Part shown: piece after piece, positions 39,261 through 47,596 of the stretch
How the letters are laid out: each line of letters starts with the position of its first letter
Numbering within the stretch: the first letter of the stretch is position 1
From: Ochrobactrum sp. CGA5
GTDB taxonomy: Bacteria; Pseudomonadota; Alphaproteobacteria; Rhizobiales; Rhizobiaceae
Direction of reading: 5' to 3'
Length of the DNA: 64,000 nucleotides
Assembly: GCF_006345815.1 (NCBI RefSeq)
Contig: NZ_VCIG01000038.1
Coordinates: forward strand, 682,001 to 746,000
Notes under the pieces: model-generated
Told to the model about the DNA's origin: nothing
What the model saw: the letters and a program-made list of their open reading frames with translations, nothing else
Database searches by the model: none
Program-made: the position numbers and the translations under genes

Positions 39261-39359
39261 CTAGACGGAGAACAGATAGGCCATGAGAATGACAGCAGCG
39301 AGACCAACGACTGCCCAGAGCGTAACGCCCCAGCAGGATTTTTGAACGGTTTCGTCCAT
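39261..39359 (-). CDS. 32-residue single-span membrane protein
   Basis: An ATG frame on the minus strand encodes MDETVQKSCWGVTLWAVVGL then AAVILMAYLFSV and a TAG stop. The layout is a short polar N-terminus with a Cys and one hydrophobic helix from about residue 11 to 30. It is too short for usual gene callers. No strong ribosome site is seen, only AAGG about 14 bases upstream. I believe similar tiny proteins occur in Rhizobiales, but I cannot name a family. It lies alone in the 538-base gap between sdaA and the YdcF gene. Confidence 0.5.
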   Translation of the reverse strand: MDETVQKSCWGVTLWAVVGLAAVILMAYLFSV

Positions 39360-39586
39360 GGTTTTTTTTGGCAACCTTGTTGTGCAACTCTTTTAAACAG
39401 CGTCCTTCACAACACTGTTACCAGTCATATAGCTTTGTGATCAATGGAACGCAACGCCGAAAAACGTCTGAAATGCGGCGACAAAGCTCTTGCGATTCAT
39501 ATCGCATTTCTAAAGTTCTTTCTTTTCAAAAGGTTAGAAAAAAATAGCTTTAACGAAGGCTTAAAAGGGGCGGCAGAAATGCGGCA

Positions 39587-40381
39587 TCAGGGTTGAGGCA
39601 GAAGCATATCTGTCTTGCCTGCGAGCCAGTAAGCGGCAAGCCCGACCCACTCACGCATGGCCACACTGAATCGCGAAAGCGCTTCGTTGGGAGATTCGAG
39701 GTAGAGTGCAAAGCGCTCGCTGGCACGCGTTTTGTAATCAACAGGCCAGGCGACAACGTCGAATCCCGCCTTGCGAAAACAACCAACAGATCGCGGCATA
39801 TGGTATGCGGATGTCACCAGAAGCCAGGTTTCCCCGTGCTTGGGTTGAGCCAGTTTCTTGGAGAGAACGGCATTTTCAACTGTGTTGCGAGACTTGTTTT
39901 CATAGACATAGCGTTCGCCGGAAAAGCCGAGATCGAACAGCATCTGCCGAGTACTATCTGCCTCTTTGACAGATTCTTCAAAAAAGGCTCCATCACCTCC
40001 GGAAACGACGACCCTGGCGCCTGGATAAAGTCTCGCCAGCCGCATCGTCTCGAAGATGCGATCAGCCGCACTGTTCAACTCGAAGCCTTTGCGCCCAGCA
40101 TTGATGTCACCGTTCATATATCCACCAAGAACGACAATTCCGTCCACGTGTTGCGGCATTTGATCCGGCTTCACGAAACGGTCTTCCAGTGGAGCAAGCA
40201 GAACGGAACCCAGCGTAGTGAAAGCCGCAAAGAACAGAAAGATGATCGACAGTCCCAATGCCCCCAAGGCGAACCGGAGGAAGCCGCGCCACATGGTCAA
40301 AAAAGCAATGAGAGCGAGAACGAGGATTATCGTAACAGGTTGAAAGAACAGCCAGAAAACCTTTGAAAGACTATAGAACAA
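39587..40381 (-). CDS. YdcF/SanA family (DUF218) membrane protein
   Basis: DUF218 proteins such as ElyC and SanA act in envelope integrity and undecaprenyl-linked sugar metabolism. The 264 residues show two N-terminal membrane segments, the domain core with GIVVLGGYMN, SRTRKNT-like KSRNTVENAVLS, and LVTSAYHMPRS. The apparent start is TTG with GAGGG five bases before. It diverges from the DUF1624 gene, whose upstream region overlaps its 5' end. Confidence 0.88.
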   Translation of the reverse strand: MFYSLSKVFWLFFQPVTIILVLALIAFLTMWRGFLRFALGALGLSIIFLFFAAFTTLGSVLLAPLEDRFVKPDQMPQHVDGIVVLGGYMNGDINAGRKGFELNSAADRIFETMRLARLYPGARVVVSGGDGAFFEESVKEADSTRQMLFDLGFSGERYVYENKSRNTVENAVLSKKLAQPKHGETWLLVTSAYHMPRSVGCFRKAGFDVVAWPVDYKTRASERFALYLESPNEALSRFSVAMREWVGLAAYWLAGKTDMLLPQP

Positions 40382-40527
40382 TCAAACCCTCCAATATGAT
40401 GCCCTCGGCCTGCACAATGCCAGCACGAATCCGTGAGCGCTCGCATACTATAGTGTTGCAAAAGGCTGTGTTAGAGATTTGCCGGGAATCGAAAATGCCG
40501 GATATTTCTGTCCAGCCGGAAGGAACC

Positions 40528-41508
40528 ATGACTAACACAACGTCTCAGGATACCGCACCTTCATCCCGTATTCGCCTTGGGCGCATCGATATCGCGCGGG
40601 GGATCGCGTTGATCACCATGGCGGTCTATCACTTCGGTTGGGATCTTGAATTTTTCGGCTATATGGCACCGGGCACGACCGCTCACGGCGGGTGGAAGCT
40701 TTTCGCCCGTTGTATTGCTTCGAGCTTCCTGTTTCTGGTTGGTTTCAGCCTCGTTCTGGCGCATGGCAACGGGATTCGATGGAAGCCAATGGCGAAACGG
40801 CTGGCGCAAATCGTGGTAGCGGCGGCCACTATTTCAGCCGTAACTTGGTACATGTCGCCCGACAGTTTTATCTTCTTCGGTATCCTTCACCAGATCGCTC
40901 TGGCCAGTGTACTCGGTCTTCTTTTCCTGCGCCTGCCCGCTATTGCAACATTAATCATCGCGGTGTTGGTCATCAGTGCTCCGCTTTATGCACGCGCCGA
41001 TATCTTCAACAGTCCTGCGCTGAGCTGGGTTGGGCTGTCGACCATCACACCGCGTTCAAACGACTACGTGCCACTGTTTCCGTGGTTCGGAGCAGTTCTC
41101 GTCGGCATTGCTGCCGCTCGCATGTTTCAGCGCTTTGGCTGGCTCCAGCTATTGGCTGGCGGGATCAAACCTAAGTTTCTTGAAAAGCCGCTAACAACCA
41201 TCGGCAAGCATAGCCTGGCATTCTACCTCATCCACCAGCCGGTACTGATCGCACTGGTTTATTTGTTATCGCACCTGATGCCTCCCGCACAGCCGACACC
41301 GCGAGAAGCTTTCACGCAATCCTGTGTGGCCGCATGCCTACAAAACGGTAGTGAACAGTTATGTCAGCAATTCTGCGGCTGTGTCGTAACTGAACTGGAC
41401 AAGGCGAAACTGTTCGATGATGTTTTCAGCGGCAAGATCGACCAAGAGAACAACAGCACGGTTCAGGATATCGCACAAATTTGCTCTCCAGTTCCCGACA
41501 ATCAGTAA
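40528..41508 (+). CDS. DUF1624 multi-pass acyltransferase with Cys-rich tail
   Basis: Relatives of heparan-alpha-glucosaminide N-acetyltransferase; the bacterial acceptor is unknown. I start at the ATG at 40528 because GGAAGGAACC precedes it, giving 326 residues. The family start IDIARGIALITMAVYHFGWD is clear. About eight to nine hydrophobic helices follow, then the catalytic-loop FYLIHQPVLI. A soluble tail of about 75 residues has five clustered cysteines (CVAAC and CQQFCGCV) and a sixth near the end. The tail is not needed for the fold, so it may be a separate binding or disulfide module. Confidence 0.82.
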   Translation: MTNTTSQDTAPSSRIRLGRIDIARGIALITMAVYHFGWDLEFFGYMAPGTTAHGGWKLFARCIASSFLFLVGFSLVLAHGNGIRWKPMAKRLAQIVVAAATISAVTWYMSPDSFIFFGILHQIALASVLGLLFLRLPAIATLIIAVLVISAPLYARADIFNSPALSWVGLSTITPRSNDYVPLFPWFGAVLVGIAAARMFQRFGWLQLLAGGIKPKFLEKPLTTIGKHSLAFYLIHQPVLIALVYLLSHLMPPAQPTPREAFTQSCVAACLQNGSEQLCQQFCGCVVTELDKAKLFDDVFSGKIDQENNSTVQDIAQICSPVPDNQ

Positions 41509-41514
41509 AACGGA

Positions 41515-41904
41515 TCAGGTATTGACCCCCAATTCGGCGAGACGCTCAATGCAGGATTCCTCGATCTGATCAAGTTCGCCCAGCGTCTCTTCAATGTCAC
41601 GTCGCTTTTGACGAAGATCGGCGCGTTTTTCCTCGACGCGCTTCATAAGCAGCTTCAGTTGTCCGGTTTCACCAGGCGGTTCGCGATACATCTGGATGAT
41701 CTCGTGAATTTCGGCAATGGAAAACCCAAGCCGCTTGCCTCGCAGAATCTGCTTCAAAAGATGACGGTCGGCGGGGCGAAACAGTCGCGTGCGACCACGT
41801 CTCACAGGAGCAATCAAGCCTTCATCTTCGTAAAAGCGCAAGGTACGGGTCGAAATACCGAACTCCCGCGTCAACTCTGTGATCGTATAATATTCGCGCA
41901 CCAC
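41515..41904 (-). CDS. MerR family transcriptional regulator
   Basis: Cytoplasmic repressor or activator, 129 residues: winged helix-turn-helix with EYYTITELTREFGISTRTLRF-type residues (about 4-24) and a C-terminal coiled coil (about 85-125). No clustered Cys for metal sensing is present. It resembles the LiuR branch of MerR regulators (branched-chain catabolism), but no such operon is next to it. It starts at one of two adjacent GTG codons with AGGGA upstream. It converges on the DUF1624 gene with six bases between. Confidence 0.82.
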   Translation of the reverse strand: MVREYYTITELTREFGISTRTLRFYEDEGLIAPVRRGRTRLFRPADRHLLKQILRGKRLGFSIAEIHEIIQMYREPPGETGQLKLLMKRVEEKRADLRQKRRDIEETLGELDQIEESCIERLAELGVNT

Positions 41905-42209
41905 AACATCCCTGCCTTATATCGAGCGGATCAGGCTCTAAACCAAATTGGATTTAGGGCTTAAGTTGTGCTCCTGCATTTACGTAAAAGTCAACATTAA
42001 ACCGATACAAACTAAAACACCGCTAGCTACAATTTGCTTAGAAGCTGCAATGATCAATTCATCGTGTCACACTGAACGATCAATGCACTCCCTGAGGTAC
42101 ATTGTCTGAAAAATCCCGTAATTCCTTGGTTTTCGGTTGATTGCGGCTTGCCATCATACTGCCACTCATGCGTTATGAACTTGCAAAAACCAGTTAAGAA
42201 CGGCGATTC
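41905..42209. other. 305-base gap between divergent merR-type gene and a hypothetical gene
   Basis: Moderately AT-rich and without a gene. A short GATCAGGCTCTAAA run at 41931-41944 may be a repeat fragment. No clear operator for the MerR protein was seen. Confidence 0.3.
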
Positions 42210-42575
42210 ATGCAGCGCTCTATAAAATTTACTTTGATCGGGCTTGTCGTCATCGCGGTAATCGGTGCAGCTCCTTTTGCCGTCGAACCAATAGTGGTGA
42301 AGATTGGCGAAGGTTCGATTCGTCAACTCGCCAGAGACGGTAATTTCTGCCAGACAGAGCAATGCGACGAAGGCATGAATTATGCACTTGGTTTTCTCGA
42401 AACCAATTATGGCCTGTCGCCTCACGACGTTAAATGGTGTATGGGCGTCGATGTCATTTCCCATTATGAGTTACCATTCGGTAACGCATTGAAAAACTCA
42501 ATAACCGACCGAATGTACCAGCGGTGTGGCGATCCAAAGCAAGATGAGCCACCCGGCAATCATACGGATGAATAA
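42210..42575 (+). CDS. Hypothetical membrane-anchored or exported protein
   Basis: 121 residues of unknown function. A hydrophobic N-terminus (about 5-23, LIGLVVIAVIGAAPFAV) is either a signal anchor or a signal peptide. The soluble part has four cysteines (FCQTEQC, KWCMG, QRCGD), which fits two disulfides in the periplasm. The neighbouring VanZ-like gene starts 11 bases later in the same direction. Confidence 0.65.
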   Translation: MQRSIKFTLIGLVVIAVIGAAPFAVEPIVVKIGEGSIRQLARDGNFCQTEQCDEGMNYALGFLETNYGLSPHDVKWCMGVDVISHYELPFGNALKNSITDRMYQRCGDPKQDEPPGNHTDE

Positions 42576-42586
42576 AGGCGCTCCTC

Positions 42587-42934
42587 ATGAAGCGATTTTT
42601 GCGCATTGGCGCCTGGATGATACTTCTGGCCATCCTTGCAGTTACGATCAGTCCAATAAAATTCCGCCCAGTAACAGGTGAGCCTGTCGATCTGGAGCGG
42701 TTTGCGGCTTTCTTTCTGGTCGGCGCCCTGTTTGCCCTCGCCTACCCACGCCACTGGATGGGTGTTCTGCTGCTGACCGTCGGCTGCGCCGCACTTTTTG
42801 AACTAATGCAGCGCCTCGCGCCTGGACGTCATGGCGAGTTCATTGACTTTGTCTTCAAAGCCGCAGGAGCCACAGTCGGTATTGCCGTTGGTTATGGCCT
42901 CAGCCTTGCCCGTCCTTTCCGGCAGGAAAGCTGA
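42587..42934 (+). CDS. VanZ-like membrane protein
   Basis: 115 residues with four hydrophobic helices and the VanZ-family pattern DLERFAAFFLVGALFA, ELMQRLAPGRHGEFIDFVFK. VanZ-like proteins are of unknown role outside teicoplanin resistance. Its TGA abuts the TGA of the convergent DUF2336 gene with no base between. Confidence 0.85.
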   Translation: MKRFLRIGAWMILLAILAVTISPIKFRPVTGEPVDLERFAAFFLVGALFALAYPRHWMGVLLLTVGCAALFELMQRLAPGRHGEFIDFVFKAAGATVGIAVGYGLSLARPFRQES

Positions 42935-44065
42935 TCAAGCTGCCGGCATGGCTCCCAGCCGATCCCGTGCCGATTCACGCATGAACTCGAGATGAATCGA
43001 ACGCAACAATGCTGCCAGATCGTCATTCGCGGCAGCAAACTGCCTGCCCCCTACCGCTTCGCACATCAAAGCCGATATTTCCACAGCGCCCATCCGCTTT
43101 CGCCCTGCAGCAACCGCTCGCCATGCCTCAATGGCAACGATCAAAGGCGCATGCGTGGCATCGCTCAGTCCGGCCGAGCGAAGTAGCGCAGTAATAGCGG
43201 CCGGCCGCCCCCCGGAAATGATCGCACAAATCCGCTCTTCGTCGAGATCGGAAAGCGCAGCAAGTATGCTCGCGAAGAAATCTATCCGACCTCCGGCAAC
43301 GGCACGGATAACGAAGCTGGTCGTGATTTCACCACGCAACCGCAGATGCTCGACCAGCGCCGGCAGTTCTTCCTGCAAACAAGTTTCCGCCAGTTGCATG
43401 GACGCGCGAGCTGTCGCGTCACCCACGACTTTCTGGGCACGGCGCTCACCCAGAAGCAATTTCACCAACGGGAGAGATTGCAGAACCTCTCCAACCTTAA
43501 CAGTCAGAAGATGACGGCATTCTGCAGGGAGATGCGGATGAGCCAGCAAAGCCTCCCTCACGAGAGGGTCGTGACCACAACGTTCGCTTATACGCCGGAA
43601 GGAAACGGGAGCAATACGGGCGCAGCTATTGGCCAGAATTTCAGCAACTGCTTCGCTGCTTCCAACTTCGGCTATCGCCGCCGCAACCGCGAATGAAACA
43701 TGCGGGCGAGCAGCAACCAGAACCTGCATTGAAGGCGCACCATAAGCCACACGATCAATCAGATCTGCGTCACTGAGGAGCGTCGAGCGTGCAAGAATAT
43801 ATCCCGCAATCTCCGGCTGGTCGGCAGCAAGCGCCGCTATAATATGCAGGGGTGAATGCACACTGGTTGAAAGCACGTCTGCCATTGCCATGCGCACTTT
43901 CGGTGAAGGATCATCAAGCAAGAGTGTCAACGCCGCTTCAGCCCGCCCGCGAATATGATCTGGCTGCAGCTGATCAACACATTGCCTGGCCAATCGAGCC
44001 GCACGGACAGCACGCTCAGCTACCGGCTCGCAACGACCAATAAGCGCATCTTTTTCGATATACAT
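42935..44065 (-). CDS. DUF2336 domain protein
   Basis: Cytoplasmic helical-repeat protein found in Alphaproteobacteria; function unknown. The ATG at 44063-44065 gives 376 residues. HEAT-like repeats are visible as paired Ala/Leu-rich helices, for example DDPSPKVRMAMADVL and LRLRGEITTSFVIRAV. I do not see catalytic motifs. It diverges from the DUF883 gene. Confidence 0.8.
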   Translation of the reverse strand: MYIEKDALIGRCEPVAERAVRAARLARQCVDQLQPDHIRGRAEAALTLLLDDPSPKVRMAMADVLSTSVHSPLHIIAALAADQPEIAGYILARSTLLSDADLIDRVAYGAPSMQVLVAARPHVSFAVAAAIAEVGSSEAVAEILANSCARIAPVSFRRISERCGHDPLVREALLAHPHLPAECRHLLTVKVGEVLQSLPLVKLLLGERRAQKVVGDATARASMQLAETCLQEELPALVEHLRLRGEITTSFVIRAVAGGRIDFFASILAALSDLDEERICAIISGGRPAAITALLRSAGLSDATHAPLIVAIEAWRAVAAGRKRMGAVEISALMCEAVGGRQFAAANDDLAALLRSIHLEFMRESARDRLGAMPAA

Positions 44066-44217
44066 TCTGGTCCCGCCCCAGATCATCCTTGTATTCGAAA
44101 ATATTAAACTAAAATGGTTTACGAGCGGTTTACCATGTTTGTTAACCGCATTGTCGCAGCATGGAACCGAAAGCGTTCTCACTCGTTTTATCGTCATCAA
44201 TTCAACGGAGACTTCAC

Positions 44218-44535
44218 ATGGCCGACGAAAAGATCACGAATGATATCCAGCAGGCTCTCGAAAGGCAGATCGCCGATATGCGCAATGAACTGAAGCGCCT
44301 TTCAAGGTCACTGGCGTCGCATTCTGGCGAGCTGAGAGAACGCGCGGAGGAAGCCATGGATGATGCGTCCGGCCGTTTCCGTCATGCCGCGCAAGCCGTG
44401 CGCGAACGCGGACAGGTCGTTGCCGAGACGGTTCGCGAAAATCCGGGCACAGCTACGACACTCTTCGGGACAGCCGGAATCATCGGCATTATCATCGGCA
44501 TTGCAATCGGATGCGCCATTTCCGAACGCCGTTGA
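44218..44535 (+). CDS. DUF883 (ElaB/YqjD-like) membrane-anchored protein
   Basis: 105 residues: a helical, charged N-terminus (ERQIADMRNELKRLSRSLA), then ETVRENPGTATTLFG and a glycine-zipper membrane helix at the C-terminus (GIIGIIIGIAIGCAISE). E. coli relatives bind ribosomes at the inner membrane in stationary phase. AACGGAGAC precedes the ATG. A strong terminator follows. Confidence 0.85.
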   Translation: MADEKITNDIQQALERQIADMRNELKRLSRSLASHSGELRERAEEAMDDASGRFRHAAQAVRERGQVVAETVRENPGTATTLFGTAGIIGIIIGIAIGCAISERR

Positions 44536-44558
44536 ACAGCAAGAACAGTTCGATGCTT

Positions 44559-44585
44559 AAGCCCGCGCTCAACGCGCGGGCTTTT
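44559..44585 (+). terminator. Terminator after the DUF883 gene
   Basis: AAGCCCGCGC (44559-44568), TCAAC loop, GCGCGGGCTT (44574-44583) followed by TTG: a 10-base perfect stem with four Ts. Confidence 0.88.
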
Positions 44586-44732
44586 GTTTGCGCTCTTTAC
44601 GAGATTGTTGTGGTCTGCTAGCTCCCCCATCATTGGCAATTTGCCACCGGTCGCAGCCTACCCGGTTAAAACAAGGACAAGCGCAATCATGCGCGACAAG
44701 ACTGCGACGTGGCTTGAAACAAAGGCACGCTA

Positions 44733-45200
44733 ATGTCTGAAAAGACAATATACTCCGACCTCAAGCAGCTCGGTTCAAACATTTCGATACCGCAAGCTCC
44801 GGAAGATGCTGTCCTTGAACGAGTGGCAAATCCGCAAGCTGGAACGCCTTACTGCATTCGCTTCACGGCGCCTGAATTCACTTCGCTCTGCCCTATGACA
44901 GGCCAGCCTGATTTCGCCCATCTGGTGATCGACTATGTGCCCGGGCAATGGCTTGTGGAAAGCAAATCTCTGAAACTCTTCCTGTTTTCCTTTCGCAATC
45001 ATGGTGCATTCCACGAAGATTGCACCGTGACTATCGGCAAGCGCCTCGTCGAACTGCTGGAGCCGGAATGGCTCAGAATTGGCGGCTACTGGTATCCCCG
45101 AGGCGGCATTCCAATTGATGTTTTTTTCCAAACCGGAGCAGCACCGCAAAATGTCTGGATACCTGAACAAGGTGTACCCAACTATCGCGGTAGAGGCTAA
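44733..45200 (+). CDS. queF: NADPH-dependent 7-cyano-7-deazaguanine reductase
   Basis: Reduces preQ0 to preQ1 in queuosine synthesis for tRNA wobble positions. The 155 residues are the short unimodular QueF. The catalytic Cys is in [13 protein letters not shown], and the ESKSLKLF motif binds NADPH. No preQ1 riboswitch is visible in the 147-base upstream gap. AAAGG precedes the ATG. Confidence 0.94.
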   Translation: MSEKTIYSDLKQLGSNISIPQAPEDAVLERVANPQAGTPYCIRFTAPEFTSLCPMTGQPDFAHLVIDYVPGQWLVESKSLKLFLFSFRNHGAFHEDCTVTIGKRLVELLEPEWLRIGGYWYPRGGIPIDVFFQTGAAPQNVWIPEQGVPNYRGRG

Positions 45201-45280
45201 TTGACCAGCGTCGCTGTTGCGACTGAAGATCACGATCCCTATTATAGAAGCTGACAGCATGGCCCTCAGAAAGGACCCCC

Positions 45281-45454
45281 ATGAAAAACTTCGCCATTCT
45301 GATTTCTTTCGCCGTTCTTGCCGGATGCGGGGGAGCCGGCAAGGCCGCTATAAACACAGGCAAGAGCTTTGATCGATTCGCCTGTATGTCACGCAATTTC
45401 AAGGGCGAGCCGCCCTGCCCGCAGCCGGAAGGCACAAACCAGTCAGCTCAATAA
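45281..45454 (+). CDS. Small lipoprotein, 57 residues
   Basis: Reads MKNFAILISFAVLAGCGGAG, then about 37 more residues ending NQSAQ. The lipobox LAGC places the lipidated Cys at 16. Two further Cys lie in FACMSR and PPCPQP. AAAGGA sits 5 bases before the ATG. It is below the length most callers keep. The function is unknown. DUF924 follows 17 bases later and may be co-transcribed. Confidence 0.75.
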   Translation: MKNFAILISFAVLAGCGGAGKAAINTGKSFDRFACMSRNFKGEPPCPQPEGTNQSAQ

Positions 45455-45471
45455 ACCAGAGGAGGCCTGCC

Positions 45472-46014
45472 ATGGCTATCGAACCCAAGGACGTTCTCGA
45501 TTTCTGGTTTTCGCCCAAGATGCAGGAAAACTGGTTCAGCAAAAGCGACGAGATCGACGCGGAAATTCGTGGGAAATTTCTGACGGCTTACGAAGATGCT
45601 CGCGCCGACAAACTGGAACACTGGAAACAGCAGCCAGAAAGCGCACTAGCGCTTACCATTCTGTTTGATCAGTTTCCTCGCAACATGTTCCGCGGCTCGC
45701 CACGTTCTTTCGAGAGCGATGGGTTGGCCCGCGATGTTGCGGCGCAGGCGCTTGATCATGATTTCGATCGGAAGCTGTCGCCTGAGCAGCGCCAGTTCTT
45801 CTATCTACCGTTCATGCATAGCGAACATCTGAGCGACCAGAAACGCTGCGTTGACCTTTATGAAAAACTTGGCGACGAGTTCTCGCTCGGCTTTGCCCGT
45901 CAGCATCACGATATCATTGAGCGCTTTGGGCGCTTTCCGCATCGCAACAAGGTTCTGGGACGTGATACGACCCAAGAAGAAGCCGAATTCCTCAAAGAGC
46001 ACGCTGGATTCTGA
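45472..46014 (+). CDS. DUF924 family protein
   Basis: 180-residue all-helical cytoplasmic protein of unknown function. Family pattern DVLDFWFSPKMQENWFSK at the start and LTILFDQFPRNMFRG, HSEHLSDQKRCVDL, RFGRFPHRN later. AGGAGG precedes the ATG. It converges on the XRE regulator with three bases between stops. Confidence 0.88.
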   Translation: MAIEPKDVLDFWFSPKMQENWFSKSDEIDAEIRGKFLTAYEDARADKLEHWKQQPESALALTILFDQFPRNMFRGSPRSFESDGLARDVAAQALDHDFDRKLSPEQRQFFYLPFMHSEHLSDQKRCVDLYEKLGDEFSLGFARQHHDIIERFGRFPHRNKVLGRDTTQEEAEFLKEHAGF

Positions 46015-46017
46015 TAT

Positions 46018-47430
46018 TCAGAGCAACCGATAAGGTAGAATCCCGCGGCGGTCGTGATCGACCGCCAGTCTACTTTTTAGCGGCGGAACGGCGCGCTGCA
46101 CGCATTCGGCGCGCTCGCAAATGCGGCAAGAGACACCGATTGGATCAAAGGCGGAACGGGCAGCAATATCAAGCCCGTCCGCATAGACAAAGTCCTTTGC
46201 ATAGGCCACTTCGCAACCAAGGGCGATGGCGTAACGTCGCTGCGGTGCGTTGAAGCCCCCTTCACTCTTGGTCAGTTCCGTTGCAATGCAAAGATAGCGC
46301 GCACCATCCGGGGTTTCAGCCAGTTGGCGAATGATCCGCCCCGGTGTCTCGAATGCCTGATGCACATTCCACAACGGACATGCAGCTCCATAGCGGGCAA
46401 ATTGCAGCTTGGCGGCGCTGTGCCGTTTCGTAATGTTTCCGGCGCGGTCTATACGCGCAAAGAATACAGGAACACCCCGATGGCCGGAACGTTGCAAAGT
46501 GCTAAGCCGATGCGCAACCTGTTCCAGACTTGCCCCAAAACGCGATGCCAACAGTTCCAGATCATGGCGCAATTCTTTCGCTGCTGACAGAAATGTCTGA
46601 TAGGGCAACATCAGCGCCCCGGCAAAATAGTTGCGCAAGCCGATCTTACAAATTTCAACAGCCTCGGCGGAGCGAAAATCCGCTCGTCTTGCAATCGTGC
46701 TTACCAGTTCTTCCATCTCCAGTTCGGCGATCTGGAATGCGATCTGAAAATTGCGAGTCGAAGTGGGGGAATAAGGATTGAGATAAAGCACCCGTGCAGC
46801 TGGGTCGAAACGGCGCAGAACCGCTTCTTCCGGACCAGCTCGCGCAATATGCACCCGGTGATGCTCCTCCATATATTGGGGCAAGGCCACACCAACGTCC
46901 CGACCTGGAATATTTAGTTCCGTCGCAAGCTTTTCTGCCGCAATATCAATCTCATGGACGTAATTGTCGATAAAATGGAAAAAGTCGCGGACTTCCTCAT
47001 AAGGTGCAGGTTCGGCTGCGGATGGAGCGCGCCCCAGTTGGTTATCCAGACTTGCGAGCTGTTCGCTGTTGCGGCGATAAGCCTGATGGCAGGCAATAAG
47101 TGCATGAGCCAGCCCTGGCGCATTTTGCGTAATTAGCTTCAGTTCCTGCAAATTCGGCTTGTAGTTGTCGAAAACAGGATCGGCCAGCGCTTCAGAAACC
47201 GCCGAAAGCAATCGATCATCATCGCCCAATGAGATTGCACCTATATCGATCTGATAATTTTCAGCCAGTGCCAGCAAGACCGCAGCGGAAACAGGCCGCT
47301 GGTTATTCTCGATCTGGTTGAGATAACTCGTCGAAATACCGAGCCGGTCGGCAAAGCCCGACTGGGTTGCCTTATGTTGCTCGCGTATTCCGCGTATCTT
47401 TCTGCCAATATATAGTTTTCTCGGTGCCAT
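46018..47430 (-). CDS. Short-chain acyl-CoA regulator, XRE family (PccR/ScfR type)
   Basis: Controls the divergent propionyl-CoA carboxylase gene by family analogy with Rhodobacter PccR. The ATG at 47428-47430 gives 470 residues. An XRE helix-turn-helix ([20 protein letters not shown], about 10-65) is followed by an IrrE/ImmA-like region and a C-terminal acyl-CoA-sensing region with four conserved Cys (CRICERAEC). No ribosome site precedes the ATG; TTTGCAAA at 47432-47439 abuts it, so a leaderless or near-leaderless mRNA is likely. It probably represses itself and the pcc genes. Confidence 0.87.
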   Translation of the reverse strand: MAPRKLYIGRKIRGIREQHKATQSGFADRLGISTSYLNQIENNQRPVSAAVLLALAENYQIDIGAISLGDDDRLLSAVSEALADPVFDNYKPNLQELKLITQNAPGLAHALIACHQAYRRNSEQLASLDNQLGRAPSAAEPAPYEEVRDFFHFIDNYVHEIDIAAEKLATELNIPGRDVGVALPQYMEEHHRVHIARAGPEEAVLRRFDPAARVLYLNPYSPTSTRNFQIAFQIAELEMEELVSTIARRADFRSAEAVEICKIGLRNYFAGALMLPYQTFLSAAKELRHDLELLASRFGASLEQVAHRLSTLQRSGHRGVPVFFARIDRAGNITKRHSAAKLQFARYGAACPLWNVHQAFETPGRIIRQLAETPDGARYLCIATELTKSEGGFNAPQRRYAIALGCEVAYAKDFVYADGLDIAARSAFDPIGVSCRICERAECVQRAVPPLKSRLAVDHDRRGILPYRLL

Positions 47431-47431
47431 A

Positions 47432-47461
47432 TTTGCAAATTCGCATTTCACTTTTTGCAAA
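47432..47461. promoter_or_regulatory. Tandem TTTGCAAA boxes, likely operator of the PccR-type regulator
   Basis: TTTGCAAA is found at 47432-47439 and 47454-47461, both perfect palindromes, 22 bases centre to centre (two helical turns). The known PccR site in Rhodobacter sphaeroides is two TTTGCAAA boxes separated by 4 bases. Here the spacing is 14. The boxes lie between divergent regulator and pccB. Confidence 0.75.
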
Positions 47462-47491
47462 TTTATATCTTACACAATTGTACCTTTTCAA
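47462..47491 (-). promoter_or_regulatory. Candidate promoter of the acyl-CoA regulator gene
   Basis: On the minus strand TTGAAA (47486-47491) and TATAAA (47462-47467) are 18 bases apart, and the start would fall inside the first TTTGCAAA box. This fits autorepression. Confidence 0.45.
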
Positions 47492-47496
47492 GCTTT

Positions 47497-47513
47497 TCCG
47501 AAGCGCCTTCGGA
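47497..47513 (+). other. Hairpin in the pccB leader
   Basis: TCCGAAG and CTTCGGA form a 7-base stem with a 3-base loop, followed by TTTT on the plus strand. It could be a weak attenuator before pccB. Confidence 0.35.
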
Positions 47514-47596
47514 TTTTAAGCAAGAGTAAGAAAAAACCATCTTTTCAGCTTGATAACTGGCCTCTCAAAGAAAGGCCGCCCGAAAGTGGGGACTTT

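Noticed and set aside
39127..39387. An 86-codon minus-strand frame overlapping the tiny membrane protein
   Set aside because: Basic, unnatural composition; the 32-codon frame in another reading phase looks far more like a protein.
44586..44732. A preQ1 riboswitch before queF
   Set aside because: I looked for the class I/II loop and pairing patterns and did not find them.
45073..45435. 120-codon minus-strand frame over queF and the lipoprotein
   Set aside because: Overlaps two supported genes on the other strand and lacks any family feature.
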